Positions 1 to 6,448 of a stretch of 10,003 nt of DNA are shown here, piece after piece. The notes under the pieces were generated by a model. It saw only the letters and a list, made by a program, of their open reading frames with translations. It was not told the DNA's origin and made no database searches. The position numbers were made by a program, and so were the translations under genes. The stretch is from positions 1-10,003 of the forward strand of contig CAMZNQ010000346.1 in NCBI GenBank assembly GCA_947313765.1. Reading direction: 5' to 3'. The DNA comes from an uncultured Sulfurovum sp. (GTDB taxonomy: Bacteria; Campylobacterota; Campylobacteria; Campylobacterales; Sulfurovaceae). The stretch's first letter is position 1. Each line of letters begins with the position of its first letter.

Positions 1-15
1 ATTGGTTTTATTCCT

Positions 16-36
16 GTAGGTGTGACCATGTCACAC
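16..36 (+). repeat. REP-like palindrome, class 1, copy 1
   Basis: A GTAG tetranucleotide is followed directly by a perfect 7-bp inverted repeat (GTGTGAC, CAT spacer, GTCACAC). The same 21 bases occur at 69-89 and 9832-9852, both on the minus strand. A GTAG foot beside a palindromic hairpin is the known layout of REP sequences mobilised by RAYT (Y1/IS200-like) transposases; assignment to that group is inferred. The foot is preceded by CT, so CTGTAG is shared with the purE-end copy. Confidence 0.75.
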
Positions 37-68
37 ATTACTCTTTTAGATTTCTATTTAAATTTAGT

Positions 69-89
69 GTGTGACATGGTCACACCTAC
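69..89 (-). repeat. REP-like palindrome, class 1, copy 2 (inverted)
   Basis: This is an exact reverse-complement copy of 16-36: GTGTGAC, ATG, GTCACAC, then CTAC (the GTAG foot read on the minus strand). With copy 1 it forms a head-to-head pair separated by a 32-base AT-rich spacer, a BIME-like arrangement. The pair can fold either as two small hairpins or as one long 21-bp stem. Confidence 0.75.
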
Positions 90-215
90 GTAGATTTACA
101 CAAACTCTTTGTATCCTAAGATATTGCCTTGCGTGAATGTGATGATTTTGGACGATTTTCAGAGGGAATGGGGAAGTCTGATTTGGATATTGAAAATATT
201 TTAGAAACTCTTTAG
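75..215 (+). pseudogene. Possible 3' remnant of an unidentified gene
   Basis: The frame ending at the TAG at 213-215 reads as plausible protein, with an acidic, amphipathic tail ending SDLDIENILETL. It is open from 75 except for one in-frame TAA at 117-119. The open stretch after that TAA (120-212) has no convincing start or ribosome-binding site; a TTG lies at 129 and an ATG at 165. I do not recognise the protein. It begins inside REP copy 2 and ends just before the class 2 hairpin. It may be a decayed gene end, or a chance open stretch. Frame 1 is also open over 94-201, which weakens the case. Confidence 0.25.
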
Positions 216-222
216 AAACATT

Positions 223-248
223 GTCGGGGTGAGGATACCCCGACCTAC
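223..248 (-). repeat. REP-like hairpin, class 2 (GTAG foot, GC-rich stem)
   Basis: A perfect 8-bp inverted repeat (GTCGGGGT, 6-base loop GAGGAT, ACCCCGAC) is followed by CTAC, which is the GTAG foot on the minus strand. The stem sequence differs from the 16-36 class, but both share GTAGGT at the base of the hairpin. It is strikingly GC-rich for its surroundings. On the plus strand a T-rich run (251-263) starts a few bases after the stem, so it could also stop plus-strand transcripts arriving from the left. It is not positioned as a terminator for the minus-strand gene ending at 286. Confidence 0.65.
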
Positions 249-285
249 ACCTTTTTATTTTTTCAAAAAAAAGATTGTGATTGAG

Positions 286-1137
286 TTAAGTTTTATTTGG
301 TATAGTCAGTGAAGAGTCCACCTTTTTTACAGTGTGGATAACCTTATGAGTCTGTATGGCTGTTATCATAGATAAGATGACATAGGCTAAAAAGAAGTAG
401 AGTCCAACCTCTATCTCTGCTTCACTAACGCCCCCTGTGTTGCTTGTAAAATATACCAAAAAAGTTGCAACTACAAAAACATCTATCATTGACCATTTTC
501 CTATCTGTTTAAAAAATCTTACCATCTTTTGATTCCAAGGGTGTTGATAGAAAATCAACATAAAAGTTAATGTTAAACTCTTAAGAGAAGGTAGAAGAAT
601 GGAGAAGAGTAAAATAGTAAAAGATACAGCAATCTCGCCACTATCAAAAAGTTTTACAATTGAGCCAATAATTCCTTTTGATTCAAAAGATAAGATAACA
701 TCTCCTAAATAGTCTACCTTTTTATGAATAGTTACCATAAGTATTGGATTTAGAAGACCATAAACCAAAGAGATAAAGGTAGCTAAACTTAATAACATTG
801 CCCCACCTCTAAGAGTACAAAAAAATGAGAAGATAAGAGTAAAGAAGAGTATTCCCATAAAATAAGATAGATTTAACTCTGCCATCTTTTTTGATTTTTG
901 TTGCTCTTTTTTTAATCCATCCAACTTAATCTTACTCTCATTCTTAACCAATCCTAAAGAGATAATAGAGGTTAACTCATCTATGCGTTCAGATGCTAAA
1001 CCATTGGCATCTGATGCTTTAGCAATTTGAGGAGTATTCATCTCATACTTTTTTGAATACTCATAAGTTATAAATCCAAAATAGACCAATGTAGAGAGTA
1101 GTATTAGTGAGATTAGAATCCGTAAAGCTTTTATCAT
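286..1137 (-). CDS. PqiA-like (paraquat-inducible protein A family) inner-membrane protein
   Basis: This 283-residue integral membrane protein has a hydrophobic segment at about 4-24, a soluble polar stretch at 28-88, then segments at about 91-108, 112-135, 168-193, 215-232 and 243-262. The stretch GKWSMIDVFVVATFLVYF (213-230) and the LLPSLKSL turn (181-188) match the characteristic core of the PqiA family (membrane partners of MCE-type lipid transport proteins in enterobacteria). It differs from E. coli PqiA in having a single core domain and no CxxC zinc-ribbon motifs. No MCE (PqiB/YebT) gene is visible, so a lipid-transport role is unproven. The start ATG overlaps the stop of the upstream lipoprotein gene (ATGA, 1134-1137), which implies translational coupling. 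It is the last gene of a minus-strand cluster. Confidence 0.75.
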   Translation of the reverse strand: MIKALRILISLILLSTLVYFGFITYEYSKKYEMNTPQIAKASDANGLASERIDELTSIISLGLVKNESKIKLDGLKKEQQKSKKMAELNLSYFMGILFFTLIFSFFCTLRGGAMLLSLATFISLVYGLLNPILMVTIHKKVDYLGDVILSFESKGIIGSIVKLFDSGEIAVSFTILLFSILLPSLKSLTLTFMLIFYQHPWNQKMVRFFKQIGKWSMIDVFVVATFLVYFTSNTGGVSEAEIEVGLYFFLAYVILSMITAIQTHKVIHTVKKVDSSLTIPNKT

Positions 1138-2063
1138 TGATTAACCTTAAAATAGATAAATTTTGTACTCAAAATAGACTTGTTATTGTTGTCTGAAACC
1201 ATAATATATCTGTTTTTCCCAACTTTTGCAAGACCCTCATAGTTATCAATATTTAGAGCAACTTGACCCACATATCTTGCTAAAACTTCTGTCTTACAGA
1301 GGTTTTTACTATTACACTCATTTAAATATAGTTTTTTTAAAGTGATAAAGAGAGGTTCAAAGACATCTGTAAATGCTCGTTCTAGTATGAGAACATGGTT
1401 ATCATCCATTACCTCTATGGCTGTTACGGCAGAGTGTTTATGCTTCTCTGCTTTAAAGTGCCACTTTTTGCCTTTAAGGGAGTATAGAGTCTGATTTCTT
1501 CTCTTTTTTCTATGTAACGGATATTCAGCAACAGTCAATAACCCATACTTTTTATGCCAAGCCAATGCCTCTAACATCTTGTTCTTACTTCTGTAATTTT
1601 TTCTCTTTCTAAGCTCTTTTGGTAACTTTTTATCTTTTTGAATATAACCTTTTTTAGATATTGATGAAACTCTTGCTTGACGCTCAAAAGATATGTAGAG
1701 TTTTCCTCTATCATCATGGGTTAACCCCTCTACATCATATCGTTTAGAAGCTCTCTTTTTTTCATATATTTTATGGGCAGAGAGGTAGTCCAATTTGGTT
1801 ATCTTATCTTTGAAATCGGCAGAAAAGGTATAGAAATTACCCTTATCTCCAACCATATAGAGCTTGTGATTTTTTTCATCATAGCTTAAGTCTGAAATTT
1901 CAGAAAACGATATACCATTTTTAGAAGGATAGATTAAACTTCTCTCCTCTAGGATTGTAATCTTTGGTTTGTCAACGATTCCATCGTTAGAGATAGTTGA
2001 ACTTTTAAGTGTACAACCTATTGGTAGAAACATAATTGGGATTAATAGTAAAATTTTTTTCAT
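1134..2063 (-). CDS. Phytase-like (esterase-like) beta-propeller lipoprotein
   Basis: This 309-residue exported protein has a signal sequence (MKK, then a hydrophobic run at 4-16) ending in Cys17 within LPIGC. That is a usable but non-ideal lipobox because of the Pro at -3, so a lipoprotein is likely. The body shows the repeated signature of the 'esterase-like activity of phytase' family (PF13449-type, related to SdiA-regulated proteins): SEISDLSYD (54-62), VGDKG (71-75), YDVEGL (109-114), ISFERQ (124-129), MLEALA (163-168) and, near the end, NYEGLA (274-279) with MVSDNNN (288-294). These Asp/Glu-rich loops probably bind metal. The substrate is unknown and phytase activity should not be assumed. 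The middle (about 140-205) is unusually rich in Lys/Arg. It lies 40 bases downstream of the AddB-like gene and overlaps the PqiA-like gene by 4 bases. No strong Shine-Dalgarno site precedes the ATG. Confidence 0.78.
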   Translation of the reverse strand: MKKILLLIPIMFLPIGCTLKSSTISNDGIVDKPKITILEERSLIYPSKNGISFSEISDLSYDEKNHKLYMVGDKGNFYTFSADFKDKITKLDYLSAHKIYEKKRASKRYDVEGLTHDDRGKLYISFERQARVSSISKKGYIQKDKKLPKELRKRKNYRSKNKMLEALAWHKKYGLLTVAEYPLHRKKRRNQTLYSLKGKKWHFKAEKHKHSAVTAIEVMDDNHVLILERAFTDVFEPLFITLKKLYLNECNSKNLCKTEVLARYVGQVALNIDNYEGLAKVGKNRYIMVSDNNNKSILSTKFIYFKVNQ

Positions 2064-2103
2064 CTTTGATTATAACTATTTATTTATAAAAAAGAAAAAA
2101 TAA

Positions 2104-4425
2104 CTAAAGATATTCTCCTCTTTCACAAAGCAGAGTATAGTCACAATAGAGACATGAGTTTAGATTATCACATTTTTCAGCTACTAAACTTTTCATCTCT
2201 TTTAACTCTCCTACTATCTCATAAAGTATTTTGGTTTTCTCTTCTAGTTCAGTAATTTCAGTCGTTTTACCGTTAAAAATCTCTACAAAAAATAGGTTTA
2301 TATTTTCATATTTCTCTTTTAAAATCTCACTATATATACTCATCTGAAAATCAGTTAGTTTCTCCAAATTTTTAAGACGATTTGCATCTACAATTGAGCC
2401 ACTCTTATAATCTACAATAGCTGTGTTAGTTCCGTTTTGGTCTATTCTGTCAACTATCCCTTTAAATTTAACCCCTCCAATATCTCCTACAATATGATTC
2501 TCACACTCAACTACTCTCCATCCTGATTTAAAATGGTAAATTTGAGAGTTTAAAAACTTCTCCATTTTTGCTTTCCAAAGTAGCTTTGAATAGGATATTT
2601 TAGGGCTATTGCTCTCTAATAGTTCATCTAAAACTCTATTGAAATTTGATTTTATCTCCTCAAAGCTATCATAAGAGTCTCTATCTTTAAAGAGATGCTC
2701 TAACACTTTATGTAAAAAACGCCCCTCATTAATCTCATCATCCTCTTTAGCTTTTAACTTTTCATGGTAAGTGTAGTAATACTTTCTCTTGCAACTTAGA
2801 AATATTTTTAATCTAGTTGATGACCATGTAATGCTATTTGCATTAAAATCTTCAATAATGGGGTCTTTTGGCTCTACTACTTGATTTGGTTCGTTGTATA
2901 GTAGCTTTAAATTTGAGTTAGCCACCTCTCCTAATCCAAGACCAAGTTCATAAAGGTATGAGGCAGGTGTTTTATTATTGGATGTTGAGTATATGACAAC
3001 AGACTCTTTAGCCTGTTCTAAAATACGTTTATATAGCTGTTTTTGCATAGATTCACGGTCATTTTTTGTTGGTAAATTGGCAAATTTTCGTAGTGAGGAG
3101 TTTAAAAAAGCATCTTTAGGAGGGATATTGGGAACAACACCATCATTAAAGTCAACTACTACCACACCTTTAAAAGAGACTCCTCTCGTCTCTAATGCAC
3201 CCATTACTGTTACTCTTCCTCCTCTAACATCATCAACTGTTAGTTTAGATAGCTGTTTAAGCCACAAAAATAGCCATGAGTTTAGAGTCATTTTCTCTTT
3301 TTTAAAAACATTTTTAAAATGAAGACGAGCCTCTTTAACAATAGAACGTTTTTCATCTAAGGTAAAAGGCTCTATGATTGTAAAAAAAATCTCTACACCC
3401 ATCTCCAATTTTGGATTTATCTTATTAACCTCTTCAGGTGGTATGTTATATCTCTTTAGTAGAAGAAGAGTATCATCTGAAAAGCTTTTTAGATGGTTAT
3501 ATATTGCCTCTAACTCTTTATATGCTTTTGTTTTAGTATAATCAAACCCCATAGCAAAGTTAAAGTTATTGAGTTTATCATATAACATCATAGAGTCTTT
3601 AATGGACTCATCAGGTAGTATTAGAACTATATCATCTGGAGAGATTCCACCATCTACCATCTTTTGGATAGACTCTAAAATGATAGGTATTTGAGCTAAA
3701 CGCTCCTCTACAGAGAAGACTTTTGCATTTATAACTCTTCTATTTTGCTTTGAGGAGATAACCGTTTTAGTGTGTAAATCAAAAGATACCTCACTATTGT
3801 TTGGAATCTCTACACCCATCTCTAAAAATCTCTCTTGAACTTTTATGTTAAACTTAGATGTCTCCATGTGGATGATAAATGGTTTCTCTTTAGCTATCTT
3901 TGCAATAATCTCTAACTCAAAATAGCTCATATACCCCTCTAGGTAGAGTTCAAAAACATCATAATTATCTATAAACCCTTGATTTATGCGATAGGTAGAG
4001 GGGATAAATACTCTATCAATCAAACCTTTAGACTCTAAAAGAGTTCGATAGTTCTCTAGTAACTCTTCTAAAATCTCAATATGTTCTGCAAACTCCACAT
4101 AGGCATCTCCTTGAACTAATGCGTCAAAGGTTACATGTTCATGGCTTAACTCCTCAAAAAATTTAAAAATTGCATCGCTTTTAGTAAAAAATTTAACTAA
4201 ATCACGATTAATCTTTAAAGCTTGAAAAGATTCAAACTCAGATGCCTCTTTAAGTATTAACATTCTATGTAGAGAGTCAACCATAGATAGTTGAGGTAGT
4301 AATATAGCTCGTTTTTCAAAATCATCAATACGCATAAGTGATGGTAAAAGGGTATTATCATCTTTTTGTAGTAGATTTTTTGCTCTAATGGCTCTTGAAG
4401 TTGGATAGATTTTTAAAGTTTTCAT
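2104..4425 (-). CDS. addB: AddB-like recombination nuclease subunit (PD-(D/E)XK, Fe-S)
   Basis: This 773-residue protein is likely the AddB partner in double-strand-break processing (AddAB, the RecBCD equivalent). The N-terminus (KIYPTSRAIRAK, 5-16) is typical of the campylobacterial branch and lacks a Walker A motif, so the helicase-like half is probably inactive. Residues 403-433 resemble a UvrD-type late helicase motif (VMGALETRGVSFKGVVVVDF). The C-terminal nuclease domain is intact: GRFLHKVLEH (568-577), GIVDRID (656-662, Asp659), AIVDYKSG (669-676, Asp672/Lys674) and a Gln motif at 692-700. Four cysteines fit the AddB iron-sulfur staple: Cys545 (SCKRKYYY), then Cys758-x2-Cys761-x5-Cys767. 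No addA gene is adjacent. The ATG is chosen because it begins the conserved N-terminus, although no Shine-Dalgarno is present (see the promoter entry). Confidence 0.85.
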   Translation of the reverse strand: MKTLKIYPTSRAIRAKNLLQKDDNTLLPSLMRIDDFEKRAILLPQLSMVDSLHRMLILKEASEFESFQALKINRDLVKFFTKSDAIFKFFEELSHEHVTFDALVQGDAYVEFAEHIEILEELLENYRTLLESKGLIDRVFIPSTYRINQGFIDNYDVFELYLEGYMSYFELEIIAKIAKEKPFIIHMETSKFNIKVQERFLEMGVEIPNNSEVSFDLHTKTVISSKQNRRVINAKVFSVEERLAQIPIILESIQKMVDGGISPDDIVLILPDESIKDSMMLYDKLNNFNFAMGFDYTKTKAYKELEAIYNHLKSFSDDTLLLLKRYNIPPEEVNKINPKLEMGVEIFFTIIEPFTLDEKRSIVKEARLHFKNVFKKEKMTLNSWLFLWLKQLSKLTVDDVRGGRVTVMGALETRGVSFKGVVVVDFNDGVVPNIPPKDAFLNSSLRKFANLPTKNDRESMQKQLYKRILEQAKESVVIYSTSNNKTPASYLYELGLGLGEVANSNLKLLYNEPNQVVEPKDPIIEDFNANSITWSSTRLKIFLSCKRKYYYTYHEKLKAKEDDEINEGRFLHKVLEHLFKDRDSYDSFEEIKSNFNRVLDELLESNSPKISYSKLLWKAKMEKFLNSQIYHFKSGWRVVECENHIVGDIGGVKFKGIVDRIDQNGTNTAIVDYKSGSIVDANRLKNLEKLTDFQMSIYSEILKEKYENINLFFVEIFNGKTTEITELEEKTKILYEIVGELKEMKSLVAEKCDNLNSCLYCDYTLLCERGEYL

Positions 4426-4431
4426 GGCAAT

Positions 4432-4437
4432 AGTATA
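4432..4437 (-). promoter_or_regulatory. Candidate -10 box for the AddB-like gene
   Basis: TATACT on the minus strand sits 6 bases upstream of the start codon (4423-4425). A start site 7 bases past this box would fall at or next to the A of the ATG, giving a leaderless or nearly leaderless mRNA, which agrees with the absence of any Shine-Dalgarno sequence. No good -35 is seen; campylobacterial sigma-70 promoters often lack one. The region is so AT-rich that chance matches are common. Confidence 0.35.
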
Positions 4438-4600
4438 TCAAATATTAGAGGTAAAATTCTCTTTTGATTTAAAAAAGAATTTAATTTAATATAAAATAAT
4501 TTACGATATCTTAAATAGAACAATTTATAATCAAGGATGCTTTAAATTTAAAATAAACTTAAAAATATTAGATAATATAACTATTAATTTAAAATTTATG

Positions 4601-4609
4601 TGTTATAAT
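4601..4609 (+). promoter_or_regulatory. Extended -10 promoter (TGTTATAAT) for the frd-like pair
   Basis: A perfect TGnTATAAT extended -10 element lies about 230 bases upstream of the flavoprotein start, with predicted transcription start near 4616. No clear -35 is visible at 4581-4586, which is normal for this phylum and is compensated by the TG extension. The resulting leader would be about 220 nt and would contain the whole 4678-4772 inverted repeat. Confidence 0.5.
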
Positions 4610-4677
4610 TTTCTTAACAGGGTATATCTTTAAAAGAACACCTACTAGAAAATAAATTGAATATTTATACTCCTGTT

Positions 4678-4772
4678 GAGATGTTTTACTCTATAGAATT
4701 TAATAATTTTTATTTCCTTATAATCATATCTAATCAACTCCTCCTTTTTTTAATAAAAGAGTAAAACATCTC
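4678..4772. repeat. 15-bp perfect inverted repeat with 65-base loop
   Basis: The left arm GAGATGTTTTACTCT (4678-4692) is the exact reverse complement of the right arm AGAGTAAAACATCTC (4758-4772). The 65-base interval contains CTCCTCCTT (4738-4746), which resembles the 16S anti-Shine-Dalgarno end. No target-site duplication is seen at the outer edges, so a MITE is not supported. It could be a long stem in the leader RNA of the frd-like pair, or paired DNA sites for a regulator. Confidence 0.7.
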
Positions 4773-4828
4773 TCTAAATAACCAAAATCAAAGCATTCAG
4801 TAGATATTTTAAATCATTAAATCTCAAT

Positions 4829-4832
4829 GGAG
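4829..4832 (+). promoter_or_regulatory. Ribosome-binding site of the flavoprotein gene
   Basis: GGAG lies five bases before the ATG at 4838. It fixes that start; the protein then begins directly with the FAD-binding beta strand (MIDILIIGSGGAG), as expected for a cytoplasmic member with no Tat signal. Confidence 0.7.
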
Positions 4833-4837
4833 AAGAT

Positions 4838-6448
4838 ATGATAGATATTTTAATTATTGGTTCAGGTGGAGCAGGATTGGCATCTGCACTTACTGCAAAA
4901 GAGTTAGGAAAAACTGTTTTAGTAGTAGGAAAAAACTACTCAACAACCTCGCAAACCTCCATGGCACAAGGTGGCATGAACGCATCTTTGGGTAATGTTA
5001 CTCCAGATTCTATTGAATCTCATATTGATGATACCATAAAATCTGCACATAAAATTTGTGATAATGATATGGTTAGATATATGTGTGAAGATGCACAAAA
5101 TAGCATAGAGTGGTTAGATGGGTTAGGTGTTCCTTTTGATAGAACAGATGACAATAGAGTAGCACAAAGACAGCTTGGTGGTGCTTCAAGTAAACGAGCA
5201 TGTTATGCACAAGACTATACAGGTCTTAAAATTCTACATACACTCTACGATAATATTTTAAAAGAGGAGATAGAGATAGTAGAGGAGCTTTTTCTTCTTA
5301 ATTTAATTACTAAAGATGGTGTTGTTTTGGGTGCAACATTTTTAGATATTATAAAGGGAGAGGTCAAAGAGATATTGGCAAAATCAACAATCATCGCAAC
5401 AGGTGGATATGGTGGAGTATATAGAGGTTATACAACAAATTCAGAAGGTGCAACAGGAGATGGGATAGCCTCTGTACTTCGTGCAGGTGGAGTTGTAAGC
5501 GACATGGAGTTTGTTCAGTTTCATCCAACAGCACTAAAGAGTTCGGCTACACTTATTAGTGAGAGTGCTAGAGGAGAAGGTGGATATCTAGTTGACTCAA
5601 AAGGTGAACGTTTTGTAGATGAGTTACTTCCTCGTGATGTAGTTGCTCGTGCCATTGCCTCTAAAATATCTCATGGAGAAGATGTATTTTTAGACATAAG
5701 ACATTTAGGAGAAGAGAAGATTCTTCATCTTATGCCACAAGAGGTTCATCTCTGTAAACTATATGAAGATATAGACCCTGTAAAAGAGCTTATCCCCATA
5801 AAACCAGTAGCTCACTACTCCATGGGTGGAATTGATGTAAACCAAAATTTAGAAGTTAATGGATTGAAAAACTGTTATGCCGTAGGAGAGTGTAGCAATG
5901 CAAAAGTTCATGGAGCAAATAGATTGGGAGGGAATTCACTCTTAGAGATTATCTCTTTAGGTAGATTGGCAGGAAGAAATGCCTCTAAAGCAGAGTTTAC
6001 AGCTCTGAACAGTGACAATAGACAGTTAAAGAGAGATATGGAGTATATAGAGTCTCTTTTTGAGGAGTACCCATGGGATAGAGAGTTTTATGAGATTCAA
6101 GATGAGCTAGGAGATAAGTTCTATAGATATGCAGGGATTGTCAAAGATAACAGAGAGTTAAATAATCTATTGAATGAGCTAAGAGTTATTAAGGCAGATA
6201 TTGATAATATGGGAATAGGAGATAAAAACAGAGAAAATAACACCAATCTAGTGGAGTTTTTACAATTTAAAAATATCTTAGAGGTAGGAGAGATTATCTT
6301 AGATGCTAGTTTAGTACGAGATGAGAGTAGAGGAGCTCACTATAAGAGAGAGTTTCCTAAGGAAGATGATAAACTATATAGAGTAAATTCACTCTATTGG
6401 ATAGAAGATGAGGTTTTACAAAATAGGTTAGTAAAGGTGGTAGAGTAG
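4838..6448 (+). CDS. Fumarate reductase/succinate dehydrogenase-type flavoprotein subunit
   Basis: This 536-residue protein would interconvert fumarate and succinate using FAD. It shows an N-terminal dinucleotide fold (GSGGAG, 8-13), an AQGGMNASLG segment (43-52) and a fully conserved active site: His229 (FHPTAL), Glu242 (SESARGEGG), Arg266 (LPRDVV), His326 (AHYSMGG) and Arg362 (GANRLGGNS). The C-terminus has the usual RDESRGAHYKREFP block (494-507). The FAD-linking His of E. coli FrdA/SdhA (SHT) is replaced by Gln39 (SQT), so FAD is probably non-covalent. There is no Tat signal, so it is cytoplasmic, unlike the periplasmic MfrA of Campylobacter. L-aspartate oxidase is an alternative relative, but the adjoining iron-sulfur subunit argues for an FrdA/SdhA/TfrA-type enzyme. 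Its direction in vivo (oxidation or reduction, perhaps in the reductive TCA cycle) cannot be read from sequence. The stop codon directly abuts the next ATG. Confidence 0.88.
   Translation: MIDILIIGSGGAGLASALTAKELGKTVLVVGKNYSTTSQTSMAQGGMNASLGNVTPDSIESHIDDTIKSAHKICDNDMVRYMCEDAQNSIEWLDGLGVPFDRTDDNRVAQRQLGGASSKRACYAQDYTGLKILHTLYDNILKEEIEIVEELFLLNLITKDGVVLGATFLDIIKGEVKEILAKSTIIATGGYGGVYRGYTTNSEGATGDGIASVLRAGGVVSDMEFVQFHPTALKSSATLISESARGEGGYLVDSKGERFVDELLPRDVVARAIASKISHGEDVFLDIRHLGEEKILHLMPQEVHLCKLYEDIDPVKELIPIKPVAHYSMGGIDVNQNLEVNGLKNCYAVGECSNAKVHGANRLGGNSLLEIISLGRLAGRNASKAEFTALNSDNRQLKRDMEYIESLFEEYPWDREFYEIQDELGDKFYRYAGIVKDNRELNNLLNELRVIKADIDNMGIGDKNRENNTNLVEFLQFKNILEVGEIILDASLVRDESRGAHYKREFPKEDDKLYRVNSLYWIEDEVLQNRLVKVVE

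Larger units (their letters stand above)
4426..4837. other. Divergent AT-rich intergenic region, 412 bases
   Basis: This region separates the minus-strand AddB-like gene from the plus-strand flavoprotein gene. It holds the putative -10 boxes of both, a long stretch of A/T-only words (about 4460-4600) with no recognisable operator, and a 15-bp inverted repeat at 4678-4772. No convincing protein-coding ORF is present. A minus-strand open run across 4650-4750 has a perfect-looking purine-rich site (complement of 4738-4746), but the properly spaced ATG (4725-4727) yields only five codons. Confidence 0.7.

Noticed and set aside
1..93. Frame 1 open stretch across the paired palindromes as a protein
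   Set aside because: It consists mostly of the two repeats and their AT-rich spacer, with no supported start.
2978..3322. Plus-strand ORF of 114 codons opposite the AddB-like gene
   Set aside because: It lies wholly antisense to a well-supported conserved gene, and its low-complexity Thr/Ser content is typical of a shadow frame.
4678..4772. 15-bp inverted repeat as a MITE
   Set aside because: No target-site duplication at the outer edges and no second copy in the window.
4838..6448. L-aspartate oxidase (NadB) as identity of the flavoprotein
   Set aside because: It shares the AQGG segment, but the immediately following FrdB/SdhB-type subunit and the FrdA-like active-site blocks favour a fumarate reductase/succinate dehydrogenase-type enzyme.
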